A stretch of 58,663 nt of DNA, taken from NCBI GenBank assembly GCA_017550285.1, contig JAFZPP010000031.1, forward strand, positions 1-58,663. Direction: 5' to 3'. The notes beneath the pieces were generated by a model that made no database searches, was not told where the DNA came from, and worked only from the letters and a program-made list of their open reading frames with translations. Shown in pieces: positions 16,863-24,647 of the stretch. Source of the DNA: Oscillospiraceae bacterium. GTDB lineage: Bacteria > Bacillota > Clostridia > Oscillospirales > Ruminococcaceae. A program made the position numbers and the translations under genes. The first letter of the stretch is position 1. Every line of letters begins with the position of its first letter.

Positions 16863-17609
16863 ATGAGAAAATGCCGGAAGGAAGAATTTGCAGCGTTTCT
16901 GCCGCAGGCGCGCGCCGCTGCCGGAGACTCAGTGTATCCCTGCGCGATTGCGGAGGGGATACAGTCCGGCGATATTTATACGGACGGGCATGCCGTTCTG
17001 TTTCATCATTATTGCGGATTTGCGTATTTTTCCGGTGATCCGGATGCGGCATTTCTCTCAGAGACTGCGGAATGCTTTTTCGGCGATCATCCGCAGCCGC
17101 GGCGGTTTGTCCTGATTAACGACCGCGCGGATGTGATTGATTATTATGCAAATCTTCCGCAGATCATTGCGGAGAAACGCCTGTACTTTGCGGCGGATTC
17201 TGCGCCGGACATTGCGGTGCCGGAGGGATTTTCGTGCCGGCCGGTGACGTCAGCGCTGCTGCCGCGGATGCAGGGGCGCATCGTTCCGGCGTTCTCGTGG
17301 GAATCGGATGCGCAGTTTCTGCGTTCGGGCTTCGGCAGCTGTATTCTGCAAGGCGATACGGTCGCTGCGTGTGCATTCAGCGCTGCTGTGACCGCAGAGG
17401 CAGTCGATATCGGGCTGGAAACGCAGGAGGCATTCCGCCGCAGGGGACTTGCGGTCTGTGCAGCCGCTGCGGTGATGCGGGAGATCATCCGGCAGGGGAA
17501 AACGCCGGTCTGGGCGTGTCATACAGCGAATACCGGCTCTGCAAAAACTGCATTGCGGCTCGGATTCCGTCAGACGCATATCTGCACGGTGCTGCGCAGA
17601 TGTGATTAA
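16863..17609 (+). CDS. GNAT-family acetyltransferase (ZmaR-like)
   Basis: The protein has 248 residues. The C-terminal half carries a GNAT core: the VDIGLETQEAFRRRGLAVC segment resembles the acetyl-CoA-binding motif A region, and it is followed by NTGSAKTALRLGF. The two-part length resembles the GNAT_acetyltran group that includes zwittermicin resistance protein ZmaR. The start has GGGAGG with five bases of spacing. The acceptor is unknown. The gene sits between the micro-ORF array terminator and a convergent TIR gene, with no pathway partner. A weak promoter-like TATAAAT lies near 16835. Confidence 0.82.
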   Translation: MRKCRKEEFAAFLPQARAAAGDSVYPCAIAEGIQSGDIYTDGHAVLFHHYCGFAYFSGDPDAAFLSETAECFFGDHPQPRRFVLINDRADVIDYYANLPQIIAEKRLYFAADSAPDIAVPEGFSCRPVTSALLPRMQGRIVPAFSWESDAQFLRSGFGSCILQGDTVAACAFSAAVTAEAVDIGLETQEAFRRRGLAVCAAAAVMREIIRQGKTPVWACHTANTGSAKTALRLGFRQTHICTVLRRCD

Positions 17610-17630
17610 CAAAGAAATCAAAACACAAAA

Positions 17631-17666
17631 GCGCCCTTGCAGTTCACGGACTGCGAGGGCGCAATT
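17631..17666. terminator. Bidirectional terminator between the GNAT and TIR genes
   Basis: GCGCCCTTGCAGT and ACTGCGAGGGCGC form a perfect 13-bp stem with AAAA on one side and ATTTT on the other, fitting its place between convergent genes. Confidence 0.92.
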
Positions 17667-17669
17667 TTG

Positions 17670-18158
17670 TCATATTTCGCGATTCAGGATATCCCAGATA
17701 CCGGTCTTTTTCAGGTCGGGTTCCTCACCTTCAGGCATCACACAATCCTGTATGCATTCCAGCCCGAGCAGCTCTGCCATGCAGTCCGCATCATTGTCCG
17801 GCGCATAGTCAATCATGCGCGCCGAACGGTTGAGCAGTGCATTCAGATCGTCTCTGCCGACAAGATCGGCACCGCCCAGAAACAGCAGCACAATCGCCTT
17901 TTCCTGCTCTGCCGCAGCACGGAGCTGTGCGGCGCAGGTCTCTGATTCGAGCCAGTCTTTGGAAATCAGAATCAGCGCCGTCCGGCATTGCGCAAAGCGT
18001 GCGGCATCATCCTTCTTCTTCACATTGCAGCCGCGCTCGCTTGACCAGACACGCAGCCGTTTTGCGTACAGCTTTTCGATCAGCGCCTCGGCAGTGCTGC
18101 GGTCATCCTTTGCAAAGCAGACTGCAATAAAATCCAATTTTCCCTGATATACTTCCAT
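17670..18158 (-). CDS. Stand-alone TIR-domain protein
   Basis: The 162-residue protein is nearly all TIR domain. It begins KLDFIAVCFAKDDR, continues with VWSSERG and contains the alpha-C-type stretch LISKDWLESETCAAQL (about 63-79). In TIR NADases this stretch normally reads S-x-W-C-x-x-E. By eye the catalytic Glu position is Gln78 here, although Glu71 and Glu73 are close by. The start at 18158 has GGAAGGAG. Known: bacterial TIR proteins act in NAD-depleting anti-phage systems (Thoeris and others) or as scaffolds. No ThsA-like, STING or Argonaute partner is adjacent, so the role is open. It has its own promoter and terminator. Confidence 0.8.
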   Translation of the reverse strand: MEVYQGKLDFIAVCFAKDDRSTAEALIEKLYAKRLRVWSSERGCNVKKKDDAARFAQCRTALILISKDWLESETCAAQLRAAAEQEKAIVLLFLGGADLVGRDDLNALLNRSARMIDYAPDNDADCMAELLGLECIQDCVMPEGEEPDLKKTGIWDILNREI

Positions 18159-18189
18159 GTGAATTGCTCCTTCCGCAGCATTTTTTATT

Positions 18190-18218
18190 ATTATAACACA
18201 ATGTTCCGAAAAACGCAA
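18190..18218 (-). promoter_or_regulatory. Promoter of the TIR gene
   Basis: On the minus strand TTGCGT, 17 bp, TATAAT. The transcript would begin about 25 bases before the start codon. Confidence 0.7.
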
Positions 18219-18254
18219 GCCTTTGTGATTGTCGGGAGTGTCTAATCGGGGAGT

Positions 18255-18440
18255 TTGGTAAAAAGAGGTATCCGCTGCGCGGATGCGATTCAGAATGGGT
18301 GCCTCTATTGCAGGCACCCAAGCCCGCGGGCTCCTGAACGCAGGGGGAGTTTCGCGCTTTGCCCTCGACCCGCGAGCTTTTGAAAAAGCTCGACCAAAAT
18401 TTTATTTTTGCCCGCCGGAAGTGCTCTACTGCTCCACGAA
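18255..18440. repeat. Intergenic mosaic of inverted repeats
   Basis: Several palindromes are packed here: ATCCGCTGCGCGGAT, GGGTGCCT / AGGCACCC, AGCCCGCGGGCT and CGAGCTTTT / AAAAGCTCG. There is no credible gene between 18159 and 18557. The block resembles dispersed hairpin-rich repeats of Ruminococcus-type genomes. Its right part may also fold with the terminator at 18499. Confidence 0.55.
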
Positions 18441-18498
18441 TAAGCCACTCCCTGATTGCCGGAGCCTGCATGAGAAATGGATGTATCCGCTTGCGATG

Positions 18499-18536
18499 AA
18501 AAGGAACCGCAGAACTCTGCTGAATTCTGCGGTTCC
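18499..18536 (-). terminator. Terminator of the double-SGNH dockerin gene
   Basis: GGAACCGCAGAA pairs with TTCTGCGGTTCC. On the minus strand TTTTC follows. It lies 22 bases past the stop codon at 18558. Confidence 0.88.
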
Positions 18537-18557
18537 CGAAATCATCTGCGATACGGC

Positions 18558-20681
18558 TTATTTGATTAAACCGATGCCCCAGATCGTGAACTGTCCGCTT
18601 CCCTTGATCGAAACATCCAGCTCGCCGGTCTGATCCTGATAATAACCGAGCTCTGCATCCGGACCGCCCCAGCAATACTGCTTGTTGCCGTTGACCTTTG
18701 TGGTCTTGCCGTTGACGGTGACGTCAATGCTGCCCATGCCGGAGGTATTCGCCTTGAACACGATAATCAGCCCCTTGCCCTCGGTCTTGAAGGTCATCGG
18801 ATTGCCGCCGTTCAGCGTATAGGAATAGGTCAGCGCCGGACCGTTGTTGTAGCCGCCGCCTGCCGTCCACGAGCCTGCATTGAAATTGTTTGCGTCCTTC
18901 GGATTGAGGTAGGAGCAGTTTTCGTATTCCGTGCCGTAGACGGATTTTTCCGGAACACTGTAGGAATCGGAACGGTTTTCCGTCCGCATCGCCTGCCGGA
19001 AGAAATAGCTGAGGCAATCCGAAACCAGCTTGCCGCCCTTGTCATGCGGATGATAATCGTCAGAGAAATAATCGCCCTGCGAGAGCAGTCCGCTGTTGAA
19101 TGCCTTGGTCAGCGCATTGTCCATGCTGATGATCGGGATATTGAAATTCTCGCCGACCGGAACCATTTGCTTCTGGCTGGAGAAGCCGCTCTTTGCGCGG
19201 TGAATCAGAATGATAACCGCGGGTTCGTTCGGCAGGTCGAGGAACCGTTTGATTACGCTCTCGAAGCATTTTTTGTACATGATATCCTCGTGGTCGTTGA
19301 CGGAGAATTCCACGAATACGATATCCGGATTCTTCGAGATGACATTCGGCTCACTGCGGACCAGACCGACAACTGAGGACGTACCGGAGAGACCCGCGTT
19401 CACCTCGGTGAAGCCGCCCTTTGCAAAGGTCTCCTTGACATAGGATGAGAACGGCGTCGTATATTTGCCCATTTCGGTGATCGAGCCGCCGAGATATGCC
19501 ATGGTCAGCTTCTCGCCGTTTTCGGCTGCCTCGAGCTTTTTGACGAGCCGGTGCGTATTGCCCATGCTGTAGATTGCATCCTTGTAGAACTGGAGATATT
19601 TCGCATCGGCGGTCTCCTGATAGCTGTCCCACTTGTTTTCCTTCTGCGGCTCCGGCGGCGTCACGACGACCTCGGATTCGCCTTTTTCAAATTTTGCGAT
19701 CATGCCGAGCAGATATTTCTGCATCATTTCGGCATCGGTTTTGCTGACAACACCGCTCTGGTTGATATCGGCGCGCTTGATGAAATCCGCATCCTTGTTT
19801 TCGGCGCGGATGCCCTGCTTCATCAGGGAGAGATCTGCGGCGCTGATGACGCCGTCCTTGTTGACATCGCCGACGAGAACATCTGTCTGCGTGCTGCTGC
19901 TGCCGCCGCCGCTGAGATATCCGTCGAGCTGTTCTGCCCAGTAATCTGCCATTTTTTCATACCCGCCTGCATTCGGATGGACACCGTCAGCAAGATCTGA
20001 CGATGCGTCGATTACGCTGTGAATATCGGCATAAATGACGTTTTTGCTGCTGTATTCCTCCGCGACCTTTTTGACGATCTGATTATACGAAGCGATGTCG
20101 CCGTTTTTATCGCCGCCGCCCCAGCCCGAATTGCCGAGATCGGGAATCGTCGTCATGAAAATGACACCGTTCTGCGGACGCTTTTCGCAGAGATAATCAA
20201 GCAAAGTGTGCAGGTCGTTTTCCGAAGAATCCAGCGCACCGTTGTTGATATCGTTTGTGCCGATTTGCAGCAGAATGATATCCGGCGCGTATTTTGTGAT
20301 GTAATCGCCGCTCTGCATGGTTTCCAGAATGCCGTTGAGCTTTCCGAAGAATCCGCCGGGACGGTCAACGATTGTATAGCCGCTGTAGCCTGCATGATTG
20401 TCGTCATAGGTTACCTGCTGACCGTGGTAATTGAAGCTGGCGCTCTCCTTGCCCTCCGGTCCGACAAAGTCGATATCCTCATAGCCTTTTTCCTTGAGCT
20501 TCTGCCACAGATATTTTCTGTAGCCGCCGTCATCTGCCATGCCGAAGGTGATCGAATCGCCGAGCGGCATGATTTTCGTCTTTTCGGCAGCCGACGCAGG
20601 AAAGCAGGGATTCGCCGGCAGTGCCGAAGCCGTCAGCGTCAGCGCTGACAGCAGGGATAATAGTTTCTTTTTGATTCTCAT
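18558..20681 (-). CDS. Cellulosomal protein with two SGNH hydrolase domains and an internal dockerin
   Basis: The precursor has 707 residues with a signal peptide. The first SGNH esterase domain (about 35-255) has IMPLGDSITFG, QIGTNDIN and DGVHPN and resembles CE3 acetylxylan esterases. An internal type I dockerin (about 266-330) has two good calcium loops, DVNKDGVISAAD and DINQSGVVSKTD. A second SGNH-like domain follows with GGSITEMG, FVEFSVND and DDYHPHD. A beta-sandwich tail (about 600-707) could bind carbohydrate. The start at 20681 follows GGGAGGA; a longer frame upstream lacks a better site. Known: such enzymes remove acetyl groups from xylan in cellulosomes. A putative small RNA or attenuator lies upstream. 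Confidence 0.88.
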   Translation of the reverse strand: MRIKKKLLSLLSALTLTASALPANPCFPASAAEKTKIMPLGDSITFGMADDGGYRKYLWQKLKEKGYEDIDFVGPEGKESASFNYHGQQVTYDDNHAGYSGYTIVDRPGGFFGKLNGILETMQSGDYITKYAPDIILLQIGTNDINNGALDSSENDLHTLLDYLCEKRPQNGVIFMTTIPDLGNSGWGGGDKNGDIASYNQIVKKVAEEYSSKNVIYADIHSVIDASSDLADGVHPNAGGYEKMADYWAEQLDGYLSGGGSSSTQTDVLVGDVNKDGVISAADLSLMKQGIRAENKDADFIKRADINQSGVVSKTDAEMMQKYLLGMIAKFEKGESEVVVTPPEPQKENKWDSYQETADAKYLQFYKDAIYSMGNTHRLVKKLEAAENGEKLTMAYLGGSITEMGKYTTPFSSYVKETFAKGGFTEVNAGLSGTSSVVGLVRSEPNVISKNPDIVFVEFSVNDHEDIMYKKCFESVIKRFLDLPNEPAVIILIHRAKSGFSSQKQMVPVGENFNIPIISMDNALTKAFNSGLLSQGDYFSDDYHPHDKGGKLVSDCLSYFFRQAMRTENRSDSYSVPEKSVYGTEYENCSYLNPKDANNFNAGSWTAGGGYNNGPALTYSYTLNGGNPMTFKTEGKGLIIVFKANTSGMGSIDVTVNGKTTKVNGNKQYCWGGPDAELGYYQDQTGELDVSIKGSGQFTIWGIGLIK

Positions 20682-20812
20682 GATAAATCCTCCCACGATT
20701 TGAAAGCGGTTTTTTTGTTTACTGTGCCGCTTTATGATTCTCCCAGAATCATACCGGTTCACGCTTTTGTTTCTCTGCTGTCTGCACATCCCTCCTCCGA
20801 TTCGTTCCGATA

Positions 20813-20959
20813 CAATAAAGCAGCCGCATGCTGAAACATGCGGCTGCCGGCTGTGATACAGTTTCGATGCATTCGATTTCCGTACCTGCATGGCATGACC
20901 GCAGTTCATCATTACGGTGTGAACCCCTGCAAGTGATTGGAAATCGCTTTTATCTTTAT
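20813..20959 (-). ncRNA. Putative structured small RNA or 5' regulatory leader
   Basis: A perfect promoter (20966-20994) starts a transcript of about 147 bases that ends in a strong hairpin. That hairpin is an 11-bp GCAGCCGCATG stem followed by CTTTATTGT. Inside, CGATTTCC pairs with GGAAATCG and encloses a nested hairpin (TTGCAG / CTGCGG with TTCA / TGAA). No ORF of note lies in it. It either ends as a free small RNA or controls read-through into the esterase gene starting at 20681. The terminator could alternatively serve the aminotransferase gene upstream. It did not match any riboswitch consensus I know. Confidence 0.5.
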
Positions 20960-20965
20960 GTTTTG

Positions 20966-20994
20966 ATTATAGCACAGTTTTTCACGGATGTCAA
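20966..20994 (-). promoter_or_regulatory. Consensus promoter of the putative small RNA
   Basis: On the minus strand TTGACA, exactly 17 bp, TATAAT, with TGC directly before the -10 box. It sits 27 bases past the aminotransferase stop codon. Confidence 0.85.
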
Positions 20995-21020
20995 GTGCCG
21001 TCGGCAGGCAGAGCGCCTGC

Positions 21021-22187
21021 TTATGCGCGCGGCATTTTTTCGCGGATTGCACGGAGGCGTTCGAGCGCTTCATTCAGCGTTTCATTTTTCTTGGCAAAGT
21101 GCAGCCGGATATAGCGATTCTCCGGCTCCTTGAAAAAGCTCGAGCCCGGCACTGCACCGACCCCGACATACTGCGCGAGTTTTTCGCAGAATGCAAGGTC
21201 GCTTGCATAGCCGTATTCCGATATATCAAGCAGAATGTAATATGCGCCCTCGGGAACAGTATGCGGAATGCCGATGCTGTCCAGTCCCTTGAGGAACAGC
21301 TCACGTTTCTCGGTATATTCCGCCTGCAAGCCGCGGTAGTAATCGTCACCGAATTTCAGACCTGTGACCGCCGCCTCCTGCAAGGGCGCCGCCGCGCCGA
21401 CAGTCAGAAAATCATGCACCTTTTTGACTGTATCAATAATCTCCGGCGGTGCAATCACATAACCCAGACGCCAGCCGGTGATCGAATAGGTTTTGGAAAG
21501 CGATGAGCAGGAAATCGTGCGCTCCCACATGCCCGGCAGCGATGCCATATAGGTATGTGTATGCGGTGCGTAGAGGATGTGCTCATAGACCTCGTCGGTG
21601 ATGACAAAGGTATCATATTTCTTCGCAAAATCTGCAATAATCTCCAGCTCCTGACGGGTAAAGACCTTGCCGCAGGGATTCGACGGATTGCAGAGAATCA
21701 GTGCCTTCGGATGCTGTTTGAATGCTGCTTCCAGCACATCTGCATCAAAGTGAAAGGAGGGCGGAATCAGCGGAACATAGATCGGCTCGGCGCCGGACAG
21801 AATTGTATCTGCGCCGTAATTCTCATAGAACGGTGAAAAAACGATAACCTTGTCTCCGGGATTCGTCACGCTCATCATCGCCGCCATCATGGCTTCCGTG
21901 CTGCCGCAGGTCACGACGATCTCCCCGTTCGGGTCAATCGGTCTGCCCATGAAATGCGACTGCTTTGCGGCGAGTGCTTCGCGGAAATTCTGTGCGCCCC
22001 ATGTGATCGAATACTGGTGAAAATCCTCTTTTGTGACCTCGGCAAGGCGGTCGAGAATCTCCTTCGGCGGATCAAAATCAGGGAAGCCCTGTGAGAGATT
22101 GACCGCGCCGTACTGATTGGAAATGCGCGTCATCCTGCGGATGACGGAATCGGTAAAACCGGCGGTTCTGCTGGATAAACTGGGCAT
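21021..22187 (-). CDS. Class I/II PLP-dependent aminotransferase
   Basis: The 388-residue protein shows the fold type I aminotransferase signatures: CNPSNPCGK, ITDEVYEH and the PLP-lysine motif SSLSKTYSITGWRLGY. It resembles the aspartate/aromatic/kynurenine aminotransferase group. The start follows AGGAGGACAAT. It comes after the CoA-ligase gene on the same strand, with an attenuator-like hairpin in the 113-bp gap. Context suggests a role on aryl or branched 2-oxo acids made by the 2-oxoacid:ferredoxin oxidoreductase upstream, giving amino acids; this specificity is inferred. Confidence 0.87.
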   Translation of the reverse strand: MPSLSSRTAGFTDSVIRRMTRISNQYGAVNLSQGFPDFDPPKEILDRLAEVTKEDFHQYSITWGAQNFREALAAKQSHFMGRPIDPNGEIVVTCGSTEAMMAAMMSVTNPGDKVIVFSPFYENYGADTILSGAEPIYVPLIPPSFHFDADVLEAAFKQHPKALILCNPSNPCGKVFTRQELEIIADFAKKYDTFVITDEVYEHILYAPHTHTYMASLPGMWERTISCSSLSKTYSITGWRLGYVIAPPEIIDTVKKVHDFLTVGAAAPLQEAAVTGLKFGDDYYRGLQAEYTEKRELFLKGLDSIGIPHTVPEGAYYILLDISEYGYASDLAFCEKLAQYVGVGAVPGSSFFKEPENRYIRLHFAKKNETLNEALERLRAIREKMPRA

Positions 22188-22201
22188 ATTGTCCTCCTAA
22201 A

Positions 22202-22234
22202 AACACGGTGTACCGGACTTTCGCCCGATACACC
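22202..22234 (-). terminator. Terminator-like hairpin before the aminotransferase gene
   Basis: On the minus strand GGTGTATCGGG pairs with CCGGTACACC around a short loop, and GTGTTTTT follows just before the ribosome site. It could end the CoA-ligase transcript or attenuate the aminotransferase. Confidence 0.55.
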
Positions 22235-22300
22235 TATTATTACATAATATGGCTTAAATTCCAATGGGGATAATTTGAAGTGCGTGCGTGCATTTTCCGT

Positions 22301-23641
22301 TCAGATCGTGTAGTCCAGCTTGCGCTCGTCGATGATGCGCTTGGACTTGTGCTCGGAGCGGGTATTCAAGCCGCCGTCCGGATGTACCACAACTCTTGCA
22401 GGCTTGACGCCGATGCGTGCCTTGAGCGCTGCGGAAATCTCTGCTGCAAGGGTCTCGTCATCCTTCGGATTGCCGGAAGTTTTCTCAACCTCAACCGCAT
22501 ATTTATTTGTGAAATCCTTTTCAAAGATGCGGATGAGATATTCGCCGGTGATATCATGCTGCTCGCGGATGACTGCCTCAATGTCGCTCGGGAAAACATT
22601 GACGGCGGAGACGATGAACATATCGTCCTTTCTGCCGAGAATGTGGATTCTGCCGTGTGTTCTGCCGCACTTGCACGGTGTCTGGTCGATTCTGCCGATG
22701 TCGCCGGTGCGGAAGCGGATCAGCGGTCTTGCGTGCTTGCGGAGCGTGGTGAAGACCAGCTCGCCGGTCTCGCCGGGCGGCAGAATCTCGCCGGTGTGAA
22801 GATCGACTGTCTCGACGAGAATATGATTCTCTGCGATGTGCAGACCGTCATGATATTCGCACTGTGCTGCGCAGGCGCCGAAAATATCGGACAGACCGTA
22901 GAAATCAAAGACCTCTGCGCCCCAGATATCCTCGATTGCCTTTCTGGTTGCGTCGATCGAGCCGCCGAGCTCACCGGCAACGATGATCTTCTTGATATTG
23001 AAATCCTTTTTCGGATCGTAGCCGGATTTCAGTGCCTTTTCACCGAGCTGCCATGCATAGGACGGCGAGGTCCAGATGACGGTCGGCTGATAGGTTTTCA
23101 GGATGAACAGCAGGCGTTCGCTCGGAAGCGTACCGCCCCAGATGCACAGTGCGCCGAGGTTCTGTGCGCCGATCACGTCCGGTCCGCCGACATACAGCGA
23201 GAAGTTCAGCGCGTGCACATAGCGGTCGTTCGGTCTCATGCCGATCTGCCAGAACCAGCGGCTCTCGGTCTCCTGAAACTCGTCAAAATCCTTCTTCGTG
23301 AAGGGGCTCATGGTCGGCACACCGGTCGAACCGGACGAGGTCGAGATGAAGACGACATCCTCCTCCGGAACGGCTGCGAGCTCGCCGAGGAACGAGCCGA
23401 CGCCCTGCGTATCACGCTGCGTTTTCTTGTTGATGAACGGGAATTTTTGCAGATCGGAAAGCTGCTTGATATCCGACGGCTTCACGCCCGCTTCATCGAA
23501 CGAGCGCTTGTAATACGGTGCGTGATCGTATGCAAACTGTACGATCTCCTGCAAGTCGGCAAGCTGCTTTTTTTCAAGCTCTGCACGGGGAAGCGTTTCG
23601 AGCGCCTCATCCCAGTATTTGTTGTTGATATCTCTGCTCAT
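22301..23641 (-). CDS. paaK: Phenylacetate-CoA ligase-like enzyme
   Basis: The 446-residue protein matches the PaaK branch of the ANL superfamily in length and motifs: the phosphate loop SSGSTGVPT near residue 105, the DFYGLSDIFGA region, and GELVFTTL followed by RFRTGDI. It would activate phenylacetate or a related aryl acid to the CoA thioester with ATP. The start has CAGGAGG. It lies downstream of the four-subunit oxidoreductase but has its own promoter with the shared operator (23692-23748). Substrate range beyond phenylacetate (indoleacetate, short branched acids) cannot be read here. Confidence 0.88.
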   Translation of the reverse strand: MSRDINNKYWDEALETLPRAELEKKQLADLQEIVQFAYDHAPYYKRSFDEAGVKPSDIKQLSDLQKFPFINKKTQRDTQGVGSFLGELAAVPEEDVVFISTSSGSTGVPTMSPFTKKDFDEFQETESRWFWQIGMRPNDRYVHALNFSLYVGGPDVIGAQNLGALCIWGGTLPSERLLFILKTYQPTVIWTSPSYAWQLGEKALKSGYDPKKDFNIKKIIVAGELGGSIDATRKAIEDIWGAEVFDFYGLSDIFGACAAQCEYHDGLHIAENHILVETVDLHTGEILPPGETGELVFTTLRKHARPLIRFRTGDIGRIDQTPCKCGRTHGRIHILGRKDDMFIVSAVNVFPSDIEAVIREQHDITGEYLIRIFEKDFTNKYAVEVEKTSGNPKDDETLAAEISAALKARIGVKPARVVVHPDGGLNTRSEHKSKRIIDERKLDYTI

Positions 23642-23691
23642 TGGGTTGACCTCCTGATATTCCTGTATTTCTATAGGATTGGTATGCTTTT

Positions 23692-23748
23692 ATTATACAC
23701 GCTTTTGCCGCATTTGTCCAATACCGGCATTTTATAGTGAGTGATAGA
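23692..23748 (-). promoter_or_regulatory. paaK promoter with degenerate copy of the shared operator
   Basis: On the minus strand the -35 is TTGGAC and the -10 is TATAAT, 18 bp apart. GTATTGGACAA (complement of 23714-23724) is identical to the copies before the oxidoreductase and ABC operons. The distal half-site (23739-23748) matches the other two at 6 of 10 positions with the same 14-bp spacing. Confidence 0.6.
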
Positions 23749-23750
23749 AA

Positions 23751-24647
23751 TTATTGATAAGTGAAATTCTTTTCAATGAAAGCCCATTTTTTATCACGGG
23801 CTTCGATGATCGTATTCAGATCCGAAAGATCGAGATGCTTGAAGCGTCCCTGCTTTTTCAGATATGCCTCAACGCTCGAAAAATCCTTCGGCTTATGATT
23901 CAGCGTAAATTCGCCGTTTTCATATTCCGCAAGATACCAGAGACCGCAGTCCACGACCTCCTTTGCAATCTCGACGGTTTCATCCGGCGCGATGCCCCAG
24001 CCCGTCGGACACGGTGCGATCACATGGATATATTTTGTACCCTTGATGGATGCCGCCTTCTCGACCTTCCGGATAAAATCAGGAAGATAACCGACGCTCG
24101 CCGTCGCTGCATAGGGGATATCATGCGCTGCCGCGATCTCAAACATATTCTTCTTCGGGCGGAGATTGCCGTGGATATTCGCACCGGCAGGCGTAGTCGT
24201 TGTGCGCGCGCCGAACGGCGTCAGACCGCTTTTCTGGATGCCGGTGTTCATATAGGCTTCGTTGTCATAGCAGATGTAAATGATGTTATCATTGCGGTCA
24301 ATCGCGCCGGAAAGCGCCTGAATGCCGATATCTGCCGTGCCGCCGTCACCTGCAAAGCCGACTGCGGTGAAATCGCTGTGTCCTCTGGCGCGCAGACCTG
24401 CCTCGATACCGGTCAGCATGGATGCCGTTCCGGCAAAGGTCGAGATGATCGAATTATTCGAGAAGCAGAGCTGCGGGAAATTGAATCCGACTGCCGACAT
24501 ACATCCTGCCGGAAGCACGGAAACCGCATTCTGCCCGAGAATTTTCAGTGCTGCACGGACGGCAAGCGCGCCGCCGCATCCGGCACATGCCTTGTGCCCG
24601 TAGAAATATTCGTCACGCGAGAGCTTTTCAGCCGTTTGATTCGCCAT
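23751..24647 (-). CDS. 2-oxoacid:ferredoxin oxidoreductase, beta (TPP-binding) subunit
   Basis: The protein has 298 residues. HKACAGCGGALAVR holds conserved cysteines, and FAGDGGTADIG with ICYDNEAYMNTG marks the thiamine diphosphate and Mg site, as in PorB/VorB-type subunits. The ATG at 24647 is preferred because GGAGGTG lies six bases upstream; it overlaps the end of the alpha-subunit gene. Together with the alpha, gamma and delta genes it makes a four-subunit enzyme interconverting a 2-oxo acid and acyl-CoA plus CO2 with ferredoxin. Substrate (pyruvate, branched or aryl) is uncertain. Confidence 0.92.
   Translation of the reverse strand: MANQTAEKLSRDEYFYGHKACAGCGGALAVRAALKILGQNAVSVLPAGCMSAVGFNFPQLCFSNNSIISTFAGTASMLTGIEAGLRARGHSDFTAVGFAGDGGTADIGIQALSGAIDRNDNIIYICYDNEAYMNTGIQKSGLTPFGARTTTTPAGANIHGNLRPKKNMFEIAAAHDIPYAATASVGYLPDFIRKVEKAASIKGTKYIHVIAPCPTGWGIAPDETVEIAKEVVDCGLWYLAEYENGEFTLNHKPKDFSSVEAYLKKQGRFKHLDLSDLNTIIEARDKKWAFIEKNFTYQ

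Noticed and set aside
17670-18158. Complete Thoeris-like defence system
   Set aside because: No SIR2/ThsA-like or other effector gene lies next to the TIR gene; neighbours are a GNAT enzyme and a cellulosomal esterase.
20813-20959. Known riboswitch or 6S/SRP RNA upstream of the dockerin esterase
   Set aside because: None of the conserved cores I know (TPP, SAM, c-di-GMP, purine, THF, SRP apical loop) could be matched.
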